64,000 bases of DNA from an uncultured Clostridia bacterium. Its GTDB lineage: Bacteria; Bacillota; Clostridia; Christensenellales; UBA1242. The notes under the pieces were generated by a model, which saw nothing but the letters and a program-made list of their open reading frames with translations, made no database searches and was not told where the DNA came from. Numbering within the stretch: the first letter of the stretch is position 1; each line of letters starts with the position of its first letter. Where the stretch lies: NCBI GenBank assembly GCA_934777505.1, contig CAKVNM010000004.1:62001-126000 (forward strand). Reading direction: 5' to 3'. Below are positions 7,589 to 15,953 of this stretch, in pieces. Position numbers and translations under genes: made by a program.

Positions 7589-7675
7589 TTTGACATATTT
7601 CTTTTGAATTTGACAAAACAAGCACCTAAAATTCAAAATTTTTACTAACAGTGTTATTTTCATGAATACTATAAT
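7589..7675 (+). promoter_or_regulatory. spoIIE upstream region with two TTTGACA boxes and a -10
   Basis: TTTGACA occurs at 7589-7595 and 7609-7615, each one base from the Spo0A box TTCGACA. A TATAAT lies at 7670-7675, 21 nt before the spoIIE ATG, with no good -35 at 17 bp. A Spo0A-activated promoter would be expected from Bacillus biology. The assignment is tentative. Confidence 0.35.
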
Positions 7676-7696
7676 TTTTTTGATAGGGGAGTGTTT

Positions 7697-10009
7697 ATGA
7701 AAAAAGAAATTTTTGAAAGCAAAAAAAGTTTTAACTTTGTTATTCTAATCAAGTATATAATTTTTTTGGCTCTCATGTTTGTAATGTGGAAAGCGGTAAT
7801 AAAAAACACAATTTTTCCGTTTGCAGTTGGACTTTTTGTGGCTCTATGTTGGTGCAATCAAAATGTTTTAATAATGTCGGCAATATTTGTTCTGACGGGC
7901 TATCTCGCCAACTTTTCAACAAATATGCTGTTTGTAAACTTGTTTGCCAGCATCGTAATAATATCGGCGTTTTTCTTTCACAAAATCGCAAAAAAGCCAA
8001 TCAAGGTGTGGCTACTTGCAGTATACTTGGTGCTGAGTCAAGCACTGTTGGTTTACTTTAATATTTCGCCATATCAAGTGCTACTAAATTCTCTCATCAG
8101 CATTTTAATTAGTGCAATTTTCATGCTGGCGTGCATTAAAATTTTTAAAACTTTGCTTGTTAGGGGAGTGGGACTAAAACTCACGATTGACGAAATCATC
8201 TGCCTTTGTTTTGTACTTTTGAGTGTTAGCGTGGGACTGTCGAACATAACGATAGCACACATCGAACTTGCCAAAATATATGCAATGTTTATGATTTTGC
8301 TGTCTTGCTACTTGTTTTCGGGAACGGAAAGCATTGTTATCGCAACCGTGCTGGGACTAGGCGAAGCACTCGCCACCAATAATATTATGGTGTGCGGTGG
8401 ATACGCAATCATAAGTCTTTGTGCGCTAACTTTTAGAACCAGCCACGCATACTTTTCAATCCTTGCAGGATTGCTCGCCGAAGTTGTGCTTGGATTATAT
8501 TTTAACATATATGGTTCTTACACAATCTTTTCGTTTTTGCCAATTCTTATTGGTGCGGGAATGTTTGCACTTCTTAATAAAAACACTATTTCCGTTTTAA
8601 AAATTTTGTTTGGAAGTGACCGTAACACGCAGGCGTCAAGAAATGTTATCAACCGAAGCCGAAACGAACTGTGCAAAAAAATGTACGAAATATCAAACAT
8701 TTTTGAAGACATGAACAAGACTTTTAGAAACACTGTTCGGGGCGTTTTGCCACCAAACGAAGCCAAGCAAATGCTCACGCAAGAAGTTATGCAAAGCGTG
8801 TGCAAGGATTGTCCCGAAAGGTTTAAGTGCCTTAGAAATCTGGAAGAAGAAACTACAAAAGTGTTTGCCGAAATCGTTGCGAGCGGACTCGAACGGGGCA
8901 AAGTAACAATTCTTGATATTCCACCATTTTTGTCCACAAGGTGTAACAAAATCAATATCATTTTGCAAACGATTAACCAACTGCTCATTAGTTACAAACA
9001 ATATTCCAACATGGTGTCGTCAATGGACACGAGCAAAATTTTGATTGCTGACCAACTTGAAGGTGTTTCAAGACTGCTTTCGTCACTTGCAACCGACACT
9101 CAAAAACAAGTCACTTTTGACATCGCAAAAGAAAATCAAATCATGGAAGAACTCAATTATCATAACATTTTGGCAAGCGAAGTTATGCTTTTTGAAAACG
9201 ACACCGACACGCTTAGCGTAACAATGGTGGTGCGGGAAAGCGACAAGGACGACCTAAACATCGTCAAGGTTTTGAATAAAATTTGCAAGTGCAAAATGCT
9301 CCTTTGCTCGTCAACAATTTCTAACACTCCAAACTTTTTTGTTAACACCTACAAGACCGCTCCAAAGTATGATTTGGTCTATGGCAGTAGCGGTTGCCCA
9401 AAGTTTGGCAACAAGGTTAGTGGAGATAGTTTTTCGTTCATCAAACTCACGCAAGACAAAGTGCTTGTTGCAATCTGTGACGGCATGGGTGCGGGCGAAA
9501 ACGCTCATAAAACCAGCGATACTGCTATCAGTTTGATTGAAAATTTTTATAAAGCGGGCTTTGATAGTGAAATTATATTGAACAGCGTTAACAGATTTTT
9601 GAGCATGAACAGTGAAGAGAACTATTCCGCTCTTGACCTTTGTGTTGTGGATTTGAAAAACAGTAGTGCCGACTTTATCAAGGTGGGTGCGCCCGAAGGC
9701 GTAATCAAACACACGGACGAAGTCGAAGTTCTAACCGCTGGCGCTTTGCCACTTGGCATTCTCGAAGAAATGACTCCAACAATCCACAAAAAATTGCTCG
9801 TTTCTAGCGACATGATTATTCTTTTGAGTGACGGCGTGATTGATAACTTTGGAAAGTTTGAAAACTTACAAAAATTTGTTGGCATGATAGACACAACCAA
9901 TCCGCAAGAGATGTCAAATATTATTTTGGAAGAAATGCTTTCAAGGTGCAACAAACGCCCAACAGACGACTGCACAGTTATCTGTGCAAGGGTGTTTGAT
10001 AGGGTTTAA
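7697..10009 (+). CDS. spoIIE: Stage II sporulation protein E (SpoIIE phosphatase)
   Basis: 770 residues from ATG 7697 (GGGGAG, 5-nt spacing; a GTG at 7691 overlaps that site and is less likely). About ten N-terminal membrane segments (residues ~15-300), a central linker with CKDCPERFKC, and a C-terminal PP2C domain starting with SGDSFSFIKLTQDKVLVAICDGMGAGENAHKTSD, including the metal-binding Asp of DGMG and a second DGVIDN...DDCT. SpoIIE dephosphorylates SpoIIAA to release sigma-F in the forespore and interacts with the septum. It neighbours divIC as in Bacillus, but divergently. Confidence 0.95.
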   Translation: MKKEIFESKKSFNFVILIKYIIFLALMFVMWKAVIKNTIFPFAVGLFVALCWCNQNVLIMSAIFVLTGYLANFSTNMLFVNLFASIVIISAFFFHKIAKKPIKVWLLAVYLVLSQALLVYFNISPYQVLLNSLISILISAIFMLACIKIFKTLLVRGVGLKLTIDEIICLCFVLLSVSVGLSNITIAHIELAKIYAMFMILLSCYLFSGTESIVIATVLGLGEALATNNIMVCGGYAIISLCALTFRTSHAYFSILAGLLAEVVLGLYFNIYGSYTIFSFLPILIGAGMFALLNKNTISVLKILFGSDRNTQASRNVINRSRNELCKKMYEISNIFEDMNKTFRNTVRGVLPPNEAKQMLTQEVMQSVCKDCPERFKCLRNLEEETTKVFAEIVASGLERGKVTILDIPPFLSTRCNKINIILQTINQLLISYKQYSNMVSSMDTSKILIADQLEGVSRLLSSLATDTQKQVTFDIAKENQIMEELNYHNILASEVMLFENDTDTLSVTMVVRESDKDDLNIVKVLNKICKCKMLLCSSTISNTPNFFVNTYKTAPKYDLVYGSSGCPKFGNKVSGDSFSFIKLTQDKVLVAICDGMGAGENAHKTSDTAISLIENFYKAGFDSEIILNSVNRFLSMNSEENYSALDLCVVDLKNSSADFIKVGAPEGVIKHTDEVEVLTAGALPLGILEEMTPTIHKKLLVSSDMIILLSDGVIDNFGKFENLQKFVGMIDTTNPQEMSNIILEEMLSRCNKRPTDDCTVICARVFDRV

Positions 10010-10082
10010 CTTAGAACCAACTTTTGTGTGACTAACAAATAATTTTCATTGAACAAACACAACTTAATGTTGGTTTATAATC

Positions 10083-10151
10083 AAGCATGAATTAAAAAAA
10101 GGAACTTTACTATAAAAGTATTGTTCCTTTATTTTTTTACAATTCATGCTT
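10083..10151 (+). terminator. spoIIE terminator nested in an outer inverted repeat
   Basis: AAAGGAAC pairs with GTTCCTTT (10098-10130), followed by ATTTTTTT. Outside it, AAGCATGAATT (10083-10093) is the exact reverse complement of AATTCATGCTT (10141-10151). The inner hairpin is a convincing terminator; the role of the outer 11-bp repeat is unclear. Confidence 0.7.
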
Positions 10152-10277
10152 TATTTGTGAAATATGTTTTTTAACTATTTGAGTTAACTATTTTCAAAAC
10201 TTTACAATCATTAAAACTTACCAAGAGTGAAGTTTTGATAATTCAACTAATTCCACCGATTTTACTTAAAGAAAGTT

Positions 10278-11264
10278 TTAATTGGCTTTTAGTTCCAAAA
10301 TTTTGAGTAGTAAAAAGTCGGTTGCGTTTTCAACGCTCATAAGTCCCGTTTTGGTTTTGTAGTCTAGTTCGGCACTAATAGTAACAATATCTTTTAGTTT
10401 TTTTGCACCAAATTTTTTTGCTTGTTCCTTGGATTTTATAACGGCATATTCCTTAACACCCAAGTTGCTTGCAATGGTTTTTGTGTCGTCACCGCTCACG
10501 ATAGAGTAGAACAGTCTTCTAAAATAACTTGACAAAATTCCCAGCACGCTCGACATTGTTTTGCGGTTTGCCATAAGGTCGTTTTTGATTAATTCTGCTT
10601 TTTTGTTGTCGCCTTTTGCAATGCTGTCGGTTAGTTCAAAAATCGAATATTCCAAGTCTTTTGGCACAAGTTCTTCAACATGATGCTTTTCGATTTTCCC
10701 ACCCGAAAACGAAACGAGTTTTGTAATCTCTTTGCTAATCTTGCTAAGATACGAGTTGCAGTAGTTTATAAGCGTTTCCATGGCGTCAATGGTTATGGTT
10801 GCTGGCGGATTGTACTGACTAAGGTTTTGCTTTATCCAGCCTTGCAAAATAGGTGCATCCAGCCTTGAACAGTCCACAACTTCGGCACTACTTTCTAGTG
10901 GCTTAAAGAACGAAGAATCTGGTAGCGTTACAATCACTAAAACAGTGCTAGCACAAGGTGTTTTCAAATATTCCTTTAACTGAGAAATAATCTCATTAGA
11001 GTTCTTGCAATCGTATTCTTTTAGTATGACCAACTTTTTATCTGCAAAAAATGGCATGGTGTTAAGGGTGGTTACAAACTCTTTAATATCGAGATTTTCC
11101 GTGCTAAACGATTGCTTATTGATATTCGTTCTCGATAACTCGCCAAACATTTGTTTTTCAATAAGACTAACACTGCTTTCGCACAAAAAATAATCTTCGC
11201 CACTAACAATATAACATGGCAAAACCTCGGTTTGTAAACTTTTTTTCAACTGTGCAAATTTCAT
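10278..11264 (-). CDS. holA: DNA polymerase III, delta subunit
   Basis: 328 residues, typical length. N-terminal CYIVSGEDYFLCESSVSLIEKQ and MPFFADKKLVILKEYD match the AAA-like domain of HolA, which opens the beta clamp in the clamp loader. The C-terminal helical collar includes LGILSSYFRRLFYSIV and LLLKILELKAN. There is no Shine-Dalgarno: the ATG lies 6 nt after TAAAAT, itself 17 bp from TTTACA, predicting a leaderless mRNA. It directly follows comEC, the common comEC-holA pairing. Confidence 0.93.
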   Translation of the reverse strand: MKFAQLKKSLQTEVLPCYIVSGEDYFLCESSVSLIEKQMFGELSRTNINKQSFSTENLDIKEFVTTLNTMPFFADKKLVILKEYDCKNSNEIISQLKEYLKTPCASTVLVIVTLPDSSFFKPLESSAEVVDCSRLDAPILQGWIKQNLSQYNPPATITIDAMETLINYCNSYLSKISKEITKLVSFSGGKIEKHHVEELVPKDLEYSIFELTDSIAKGDNKKAELIKNDLMANRKTMSSVLGILSSYFRRLFYSIVSGDDTKTIASNLGVKEYAVIKSKEQAKKFGAKKLKDIVTISAELDYKTKTGLMSVENATDFLLLKILELKAN

Positions 11265-11270
11265 ATAATC

Positions 11271-11299
11271 ATTTTAGCAAATTAAAACGAATATGTAAA
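11271..11299 (-). promoter_or_regulatory. holA promoter placing the start codon at the transcription start
   Basis: On the minus strand -35 TTTACA (11294-11299), 17-bp spacer ending in TGC, -10 TAAAAT (11271-11276), then GATTAT and ATG. The -35 lies inside the 3' end of comEC. Confidence 0.6.
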
Positions 11300-13441
11300 A
11301 TAATAACTATTTATTGTTTTTAAAAAGTTGTTTTCTGCCTTTTTGCAAGCAATTCGTTTAACCAAAATTTTACCGTCTAAAATGCCGTTATAAATATCTG
11401 GCGTAATGTAGTCAAACACGGCATAGTAGCAAACTCTGTGTTCAAGATTACCCAACTTTTCTGCATCAATTTTGCTGTTAAAATAGCATACTTTTTCGCC
11501 ACTATTGTCAATATAAAATCCGTTAAGTTTGCCGTCAAAAATGATTGCACTAAAATATGTGCTTGCCGTAATGTTCACTCCCAACAAATCGCACGCAACA
11601 ACATCGCACGAAAGTGTGGAGTTGATTCTAGCAATTTCGGTTTGTTCGAGTGCGGAACTGATATATGTTCGCTTTGCTTTAAACAACCTTGCAATAATTC
11701 CTAAATTATCAATGTTAGACGAGTCACCTGTCAAAACCAAGTAGTCGATTTTGGAAACTTCCATGTTCGATAGCGTTTGTCTTAGCGTTAACATTTCGGT
11801 GTCGTCAAGTTCGTCCAAAATCAAAATATTCCCGCTTGATTTTGTGCGAACAAGCATTGCGTTTTCGATATTTTCAAACACGGTGTAGTTGTCGTTAAAA
11901 GTCGTTGTGTCAACCACCGAAGTTAAAACAATCATGGTCACAACAAGCATTACGGAAACAACTTTCTTCCAGTTCACTTCTAGTATGTAGTTCGACAGCA
12001 TGAATATCGCCACATAGTAAATCACTTCCACCAAACTGTGCATTTTGTTTAGCGTGATAAAGCCCGCAGAACCAATCACGGCGCTGACCGATAGGAACAG
12101 GTTGAACACAATTCCAAGCGGGTAGTAAAGCACGCCAAGTGGCAAAAGAATGTTGACTAGAAACACCACAAACAGTATTCCAAAGTAAATAGAGAATAGC
12201 GGAAGAATTAAAATGTTAGACAAAAATCCTAGTATCGCAATCTTGCCAAACACACGGATTACAATCGGCAGTGTGAATAGTTGAGCCGAAATCGTAACCG
12301 CCAAACTGCTTGCAAAAATTTCTGGAATACGGCACTTTTCAAACAATGTTTGAATTGGCCTTGCAATTAGAACAATTCCAAACACAGCGCCAAACGAAAG
12401 TTGAAATCCAATGTTGTAAAGATATAGCGGATTGAGTAGTAGCACAATTATTCCCGCCAGTCCCAAACTCGATAAGCCGTCACTTCTTTTTCCAACCACA
12501 CGGCTAAGCAAAAAACATAGTGTCATAATCGTGGCTCTAACAACACTGCTTGCCATTCCGCAAATTATGCAGTAAAAAATCAAAAATCCCATGCAACCAA
12601 AAAATTGCACTTTGCTGTTTGCTTTTAACTTTTTCAAAACAAACATTATCATCAGAACAATAAAGCCAACATGCAAACCCGACACACTCAAAATGTGTGC
12701 AATTCCACTTTTTTGGAACACAATATATTGGTTGTCGTCAATCCCGTTTTTGTCACCAAGAAGTAGCGCCTTCAAAATACCAGCATTTTCGCCACCATAA
12801 AGTTCTAGGTCAGCCGTGGTCTTGTTTTGTATTCTTTCAATCAGCGTCATGTTGTTTGATAAAACTTCAATGTCGCCACTTGCGTATCCGCTAAAAAATA
12901 TGTTCTTTGTTATCAAATTTTGGTCGAAACTGGAACTTGCCACGCTTCTTATAAAAATCTTGCCTTCAAATCTTAGGTTGTCGCCAAGTTTGATTTCACT
13001 TGCTGTGGTGCTGATTGTAATCTTGCAGTCAAGGGTGGTGTCGTTAATCTTTATGCTTTCGAGTACTAGCGTGTTTTTGCTTTCGCCTTCCTTAATTTCG
13101 CACACTCTGCCAACAATCACTCCGCTAGCACTTTCGCTTCCGAACCTATTCAAAAGGTCATCACGCTTTTGTGCTTTATAGCCAATCACTGTGCAAAATA
13201 AACTTGCTCCCAAAACAATGCTCAGCACAAACAAAGCCACAACTTTTAGTCGGTGTGGTCTGCACACTTTGTCTTTTTGAATGAACATCGAAATTATCAG
13301 CCCAGCAACGAGCAATCCGCACAAGATTAGCAAATATTTGCCCAAACTTTTGCCTAGCAAAAAACTGCCAGACGCCAAAATGCCTGCCATCATTCCAACA
13401 AAACATATAAAGAATGGTCTGTAATGAAGCAATTTTTTCAC
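11282..13441 (-). CDS. comEC: DNA internalisation protein ComEC/Rec2
   Basis: 719 residues. N-terminal membrane segments (residues ~10-70), an OB-like soluble region (about 90-190), then the competence domain with GLLKALLLGDKNGIDDNQYIVFQKSGIAHILSVSGLHVGF and many membrane helices to about residue 510. ComEC forms the DNA uptake channel. The C-terminal region resembles the usual metallo-beta-lactamase domain but the HxHxDH site is missing (LVLTGDSSNIDNLG). The start is GTG with no Shine-Dalgarno. No other com genes are visible here. Confidence 0.9.
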   Translation of the reverse strand: MKKLLHYRPFFICFVGMMAGILASGSFLLGKSLGKYLLILCGLLVAGLIISMFIQKDKVCRPHRLKVVALFVLSIVLGASLFCTVIGYKAQKRDDLLNRFGSESASGVIVGRVCEIKEGESKNTLVLESIKINDTTLDCKITISTTASEIKLGDNLRFEGKIFIRSVASSSFDQNLITKNIFFSGYASGDIEVLSNNMTLIERIQNKTTADLELYGGENAGILKALLLGDKNGIDDNQYIVFQKSGIAHILSVSGLHVGFIVLMIMFVLKKLKANSKVQFFGCMGFLIFYCIICGMASSVVRATIMTLCFLLSRVVGKRSDGLSSLGLAGIIVLLLNPLYLYNIGFQLSFGAVFGIVLIARPIQTLFEKCRIPEIFASSLAVTISAQLFTLPIVIRVFGKIAILGFLSNILILPLFSIYFGILFVVFLVNILLPLGVLYYPLGIVFNLFLSVSAVIGSAGFITLNKMHSLVEVIYYVAIFMLSNYILEVNWKKVVSVMLVVTMIVLTSVVDTTTFNDNYTVFENIENAMLVRTKSSGNILILDELDDTEMLTLRQTLSNMEVSKIDYLVLTGDSSNIDNLGIIARLFKAKRTYISSALEQTEIARINSTLSCDVVACDLLGVNITASTYFSAIIFDGKLNGFYIDNSGEKVCYFNSKIDAEKLGNLEHRVCYYAVFDYITPDIYNGILDGKILVKRIACKKAENNFLKTINSYYFTYSF

Positions 13442-13447
13442 AAAAAA

Positions 13448-13458
13448 AGTGTATCACA
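13448..13458 (-). promoter_or_regulatory. Extended -10 directly before comEC
   Basis: Minus strand TGTGA-TACACT, then six T and the GTG start. No convincing -35 was found. The extended TG motif and 6-nt gap match other leaderless candidates in the window. Confidence 0.45.
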
Positions 13459-13584
13459 CTTAAAAATTTTTAACTAACACTTTTTGCTCATTGCCCAATA
13501 TTGCTTAATTATATTATATATACTATCATTCTTAATCGTTATATAATCTTAATATATACCTTTCAATCTGCAATAAAAAAACTT

Positions 13585-13591
13585 TTCGACA
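13585..13591 (-). promoter_or_regulatory. Possible Spo0A box upstream of the SipW-type protein
   Basis: TTCGACA is the exact reverse complement of the 0A box TGTCGAA. It lies about 55 bp before the -35 of the next gene. A single heptamer is weak evidence. Confidence 0.35.
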
Positions 13592-13644
13592 AAATTCGAT
13601 TAAAAAAACTTTTTTAAAAATTTTGAAAAACCCCGTTTTTTTTG

Positions 13645-13673
13645 TTGACTACTTTTTTTTACTATCTTATACT
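13645..13673 (+). promoter_or_regulatory. Promoter of the camelysin/TasA-like gene
   Basis: -35 TTGACT (13645-13650), 17-bp spacer, -10 TATACT (13668-13673), about 58 nt before the start codon. Confidence 0.85.
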
Positions 13674-13731
13674 ATTCATGTTTATAACAAAAGTTGTAAA
13701 CGATAAAATAAAAATAAAGGAGAAAAACAAA

Positions 13732-14289
13732 ATGGTAAACTCAAAGAAAATGAGTAAATCAACAGTTGCGGTTATTCTTCTTAGCCTTCTTTTGGCTTTG
13801 AGTCTAATTTTAACAGCAACAGGTGCATGGTTTACAGATAGCGCAAACGGCGAAGGCAACACAACTATCAAATTTGGTAAAGTTGATGTTAATGTAAACG
13901 GCACAGCAACATTTACAAAGGAGCACAAAGCAGAACTTACAGTAGACGGTTGTTCTTGGACAATCAATGGTCTTACTCTTGAAAACGCTTCAACAGTAGA
14001 CGTTTACTACTCTTACAAAGTAACAGTAGCAATGGACGGTCTAACAGAAGAAGAAGTTGCTTACTTTACAATCCCAGCAGGCGCATCAGCAGACGCTGTT
14101 AAATTGGCAGCTGGTACAGCTGCTCCAGCACTTAGCGATATCAAAGTTGAATTTAACTCTAATGGCGCTATGAACGGCAGTGCTAAAACTGGTACATTAA
14201 AGATTACAGTTAAAATTGCTGCAATCCAAGCTGACCACGTTACAGCAGAAAATGCTAAGACAGAACTAGACAGACTTCTAACTGCTTAA
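13732..14289 (+). CDS. Camelysin/TasA-family secreted protein with SipW-type signal
   Basis: 185 residues from ATG 13732 (AAAGGAG). The signal is basic (MVNSKKMSKSTVA), then hydrophobic LLSLLLALSLILTATGAWFTDS; G-A-W-F-T-D is the hallmark of SipW-dependent CalY/TasA proteins, which are secreted and can form matrix fibres. The mature part is Ala/Thr/Val-rich beta sequence with one Cys. No sipW gene is in the window, so processing would depend on a distant peptidase. A Spo0A-like heptamer lies upstream. Fibre formation is inferred from the family. Confidence 0.8.
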   Translation: MVNSKKMSKSTVAVILLSLLLALSLILTATGAWFTDSANGEGNTTIKFGKVDVNVNGTATFTKEHKAELTVDGCSWTINGLTLENASTVDVYYSYKVTVAMDGLTEEEVAYFTIPAGASADAVKLAAGTAAPALSDIKVEFNSNGAMNGSAKTGTLKITVKIAAIQADHVTAENAKTELDRLLTA

Positions 14290-14308
14290 TTAGTTTAGCA
14301 AAACAAAA

Positions 14309-14338
14309 AAGAACGGTATTAGCCGTTCTTTTTTTTGT
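14309..14338 (+). terminator. Terminator of the camelysin/TasA-like gene
   Basis: AAGAACGG pairs with CCGTTCTT around TATTAG, followed by seven T. Confidence 0.9.
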
Positions 14339-14347
14339 GTATAAAAA

Positions 14348-14376
14348 TTGACTAACACAAATTACTATGTTAATAT
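14348..14376 (+). promoter_or_regulatory. Promoter of the DUF3800 module
   Basis: -35 TTGACT (14348-14353), 17-bp spacer, -10 TAATAT (14371-14376). Confidence 0.7.
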
Positions 14377-14408
14377 GTTTATGAAAGTACGGAGGAAGTT
14401 TATAAAGT

Positions 14409-15125
14409 ATGAAATCAATAATGGATTATTACAATATTTATTGTGATGAAAGCTGTCATTTAAAATCCGATAAATCTTCAAAAATAATGGGTATAGCTGG
14501 TTTAGTGTGTCCAAATAATAAAGTAAAAGAGGTTCGTGATGAAATAAATGAAATAAAGAAAAAATATAATATTTCAAAAAATATTGAATTAAAGTGGACT
14601 AAAATTTCTTCAAGTAAAAAACAAGCTTATTTAGATATTGTTAATTTATTTTTTAGGAAAAAATATCTGCATTTTAGAATTGTGCTGGTTGACAAAACAG
14701 CTGTTTATGATCAAAATGACGAGTTCTATTATAAAATTTGTTATTTGTTATTGAGTGCATTGGTAAAGTCCAAGTCGTCATACAATATTTACTTGGATAA
14801 GAAAGATACATTAGGTGGGGAGAGAGTAAATGTTTTAAGGAAATGTTTAAAGCACATAAAAAAGGATTATGATGCTAAGTTGACTAAAATTAAAAATGTT
14901 CAAAATATTCAGTCGCATGAAGTAGCAATAATGCAAATGCTAGATATACTTTTAGGTGCAGTGGTTTATTATAAAAGAGGACTTAAAGGTGTATTAGCAA
15001 AAATGGATATTATTAAGTTTATTAAGCAAGAAACGGGTCTAACACTTGATAAAACAACACCATTATATGAACAAAAATTTAATATACTTTATTTTAAATC
15101 GAGTGAATTAAATGAGAAAATGTAA
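14409..15125 (+). CDS. DUF3800 domain protein
   Basis: 238 residues. It opens with YNIYCDESCHLKSD and ...GIAGLVC, the DUF3800 signature (Y-DES-G-like), continues with ELKWTKISSSKKQAYLDI and YNIYLDKKD, and contains SHEVAIMQMLDILLGAV. DUF3800 proteins have conserved acidic residues arranged like an RNase H-type nuclease and are common in defence and mobile regions, but their function is not established. The next gene overlaps by 14 nt, so this is a two-gene unit. Base composition is more AT-rich than neighbours, suggesting transfer. Ribosome binding site GGAGGAAG. Confidence 0.75.
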   Translation: MKSIMDYYNIYCDESCHLKSDKSSKIMGIAGLVCPNNKVKEVRDEINEIKKKYNISKNIELKWTKISSSKKQAYLDIVNLFFRKKYLHFRIVLVDKTAVYDQNDEFYYKICYLLLSALVKSKSSYNIYLDKKDTLGGERVNVLRKCLKHIKKDYDAKLTKIKNVQNIQSHEVAIMQMLDILLGAVVYYKRGLKGVLAKMDIIKFIKQETGLTLDKTTPLYEQKFNILYFKSSELNEKM

Positions 15126-15651
15126 ATTTCTAACAAACGCAATATATGTAGACCCTGACAATATAAAAAAATATATAGATGAACAATATGAAAAATTTAA
15201 AAAAGATTTCATTGATAATACAACTTATGTTGATAATCTTCCTATAAAAGCGACAATTAAGGTAAATAATCAAAATTATGGTGAAATTCTAACGGATGAA
15301 AAATACACTCATTCTTGCTTTGCACATATTGTTTCAAAAAAAATTAATAAAAATTCCATGAAAAGAAAATTGGATTTACAAAGATTAATGACATGTCATT
15401 GGCTTAAAGAATTGATTGAATATTATAACACTAATAGTAACTGTCAAACTTGTCGACATTTGCTTACTAAAAAAATAAAGAAAAATAAAGAAGACTTGCT
15501 GTATATTTTCTGTGATTGTGTTAGATATTTAATTATCTTAAAGAAGATAAAGGAAAATGATGATGTTTACTACATAGTAAAAACGGCATATTATATAGAT
15601 TCAGTGTATGAAACTACAGATTATGCATATCATAAAAAATTATTATCATGA
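15112..15651 (+). CDS. Unknown protein coupled to the DUF3800 gene
   Basis: 179 residues, lysine- and tyrosine-rich, not recognised. It has a CQTCRH motif and a C..C pair (about residues 111-137), and no signal or membrane segment. Its ATG lies within the end of the DUF3800 gene (14-nt overlap), implying translational coupling and a shared task. It ends with TGA. Like its partner it is markedly AT-rich. A nuclease accessory or inhibitor would fit the context, but nothing in the sequence shows this. Confidence 0.6.
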   Translation: MRKCKFLTNAIYVDPDNIKKYIDEQYEKFKKDFIDNTTYVDNLPIKATIKVNNQNYGEILTDEKYTHSCFAHIVSKKINKNSMKRKLDLQRLMTCHWLKELIEYYNTNSNCQTCRHLLTKKIKKNKEDLLYIFCDCVRYLIILKKIKENDDVYYIVKTAYYIDSVYETTDYAYHKKLLS

Positions 15652-15666
15652 AAAATGTGTATAAAA

Positions 15667-15831
15667 AAACGCACATATGCAATAGTGCGTTTCTCATCTC
15701 CTCCTACTCTTGGTTAGGTGAGTATAGGAACACCTTTGTGTTCAATAAGATATTACAATATATTGGAACCGGTTGTCAACACTTTTCTAAAAAAAATCTA
15801 AAAAAGCAAATATTTTGTAATATCTTAATAA
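15667..15831 (+). other. Cluster of three hairpins downstream of the DUF3800 unit
   Basis: AAACGCAC/GTGCGTTT (15667-15692), AGGTG/CACCT (15716-15735), and a long stem in which AAGATATTACAA (15747-15758) pairs with TTGTAATATCTT (15815-15826) and continues five more pairs after one mismatch. The first hairpin has only a short T run. The array could be a processed 3' end, a small RNA, or a palindromic mobile remnant. Confidence 0.45.
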
Positions 15832-15907
15832 TATTATATGTAGAAATTAGGAAAAAATCCATTAACGGTGCCATTTTAAGATGGAATAATAAATAAAATT
15901 TATTGAT

Positions 15908-15942
15908 AAAAAAAGAGCATATCAAACTATGCTCTTTTTTGT
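15908..15942 (-). terminator. Terminator of the tail-fibre-like gene
   Basis: AGAGCATA pairs with TATGCTCT, with A-run and T-run flanks on both sides. It follows the minus-strand gene ending at 15954 and may be bidirectional. Confidence 0.85.
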
Positions 15943-15953
15943 TTATTATAGGT

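Noticed and set aside
7505..7663. 53-residue N-terminal extension of YabP
   Set aside because: A GTG with GGAGAG at 7504 gives the family length; the extension has non-conserved hydrophobic sequence.
13642..13731. Upstream extension of the camelysin-like gene
   Set aside because: It overlaps the promoter -35/-10; the ATG at 13732 has AAAGGAG and starts a proper signal peptide.
15648..15896. 82-codon frame after the DUF3800 unit
   Set aside because: It passes through three hairpins, lacks a ribosome binding site and has no protein-like pattern.
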